DNA from: Paramacrobiotus richtersi
Lineage: Eukaryota; Tardigrada; Eutardigrada; Parachela; Macrobiotidae
Assembly: GCA_034698045.1 (NCBI GenBank)
Contig: JAQGAU010000957.1
Location: 1 to 22,377, forward strand
Direction: 5' to 3'
DNA length: 22,377 nucleotides
Part shown: in pieces, positions 21,827 to 22,377 of the stretch
Layout of the letters: each line of letters begins with the position of its first letter
Position numbering within the stretch: the first letter of the stretch is position 1
Translations under genes and position numbers: made by a program
The notes under the pieces: generated by a model
Seen by the model: only the letters and a program-made list of their open reading frames with translations
Databases searched by the model: none
Told to the model about the DNA's origin: nothing

Positions 21827-22377
21827 CCTGCGCACGTAATAATTGTCAGGTTATGTGGATCCTGTACAGAAAGGGCTGCTCTATTGTGTTACCAGTGCTC
21901 TCTGTGTCACTTTCATCCAACGGCTGCAAAAAACAGTTGCAGTGTATCGCCCCATTCAAAAAGTCTTAGCTCTACTGTGCTCTTTAAACTCACCAAAACT
22001 TGGCTTGCAAGGTATCATTAGAAAGAGCAGAATATTTGTCGCGTTCTGACACAAGATGAGCAGAATCGGTTGATAAACAAAAAAGTTATGAGCACTCAAA
22101 CATTTAAAATATTCACTGTGGATGCAGTGTGTAACCAAACTGGCTGATTCCGTGTCAAAACGTGCAAAATTTTTTTCTCTTTCCACTGATATCTTTATAG
22201 CCAAGTTTTATTAAGTTTAACGAGCACAGTAGAGCTAAGACTTTTTGAATAGGGCGACACAATGCAACTGTTTTTTGCAGCCGTTGGATGAAAGTGACAG
22301 AGAGAGCACTGGTAACACAATAGAGCAGCCCTTTCTGTACAGGATCCACATAACCTGACAATTATTACGTGCGCAGG
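21827..22377. mobile_element. Large foldback element (palindromic, MITE-like), right end at the window edge
   Basis: The left arm, from 21827 (CCTGCGCACGTAATAATTGT), is matched by the reverse complement of the window's last bases, which begins with the same 20 nt. The arms pair about the centre near 22102. The outer 190 nt of each arm are about 94% identical by eye, and weaker pairing continues to roughly 22075 and 22130, leaving a short loop. Total visible length is 551 bp. Because of the symmetry, similar 68-codon frames appear on both strands (21843-22049 plus, 22155-22361 minus); they are mirror images of the arms, not genes. No transposase is seen, so it would be non-autonomous. Target site duplications cannot be checked because the right end is cut by the window and the left end may extend further. 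Confidence 0.75.

Noticed and set aside
21843-22361. Two similar 68-codon frames on opposite strands as paired genes
   Set aside because: They are the mirror images produced by the inverted repeat arms; they have no known motif and no gene context.
1-22377. CRISPR arrays, bacterial operons, rRNA genes, or retroviral or LTR element fossils
   Set aside because: No regularly spaced repeats, ribosome-binding-site-led gene strings, rRNA blocks, or reverse transcriptase, capsid or LTR features could be seen.

Overview
The window is animal nuclear DNA. It has split genes with short GT-AG introns (many of 53-70 bp), moderate GC, and families typical of invertebrates: a clan 2 cytochrome P450 and a tandem array of receptor guanylyl cyclases. 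Very small introns plus tandem duplication of natriuretic-peptide-receptor-like cyclases suggest a compact ecdysozoan genome. A tardigrade is a reasonable guess, but nothing in the sequence proves it.

Layout. Bases 1-99 are probably the last coding exon of a plus-strand gene that starts outside the window, with a polyA signal about 70 bp on. Bases 996-3405 hold a complete six-exon microsomal P450 with all signature motifs. Three paralogous plus-strand receptor guanylyl cyclases follow. Copy A (4483-9371) has 19 exons, is open throughout and encodes 987 residues. Copy B (10582-15680) has the same 19 exons, every one after exon 1 identical in length to copy A, but carries one in-frame TAA just before the transmembrane helix and one GC-AG intron. 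Copy C begins at 19940 and only exons 1-2 are visible. Between B and C lies a minus-strand three-exon gene (17053-16207) for a 216-residue secreted protein of unknown family. From about 21827 to the window end is a large imperfect palindrome (foldback, MITE-like), lying after exon 2 of copy C. A weak tRNA-derived SINE-like relic lies near 18360-18490 on the minus strand.

How the genes work. Each cyclase has a signal peptide, an ANF-receptor-type ligand-binding ectodomain, one membrane helix, a kinase-homology domain without catalytic residues, a coiled linker and a class III guanylyl cyclase domain. Ligand binding outside should control cGMP synthesis inside. The array looks like recent tandem duplication followed by divergence of the ectodomains, while the cyclase domains stay alike, possibly through gene conversion. 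Copy B as it stands would make only a secreted ectodomain unless the stop is read through, edited or a sequencing error. The P450 and the secreted protein have no evident functional link to the array.

All exon borders were found by eye from splice sites, reading phase and comparison between paralogues. No expression or database evidence was used.
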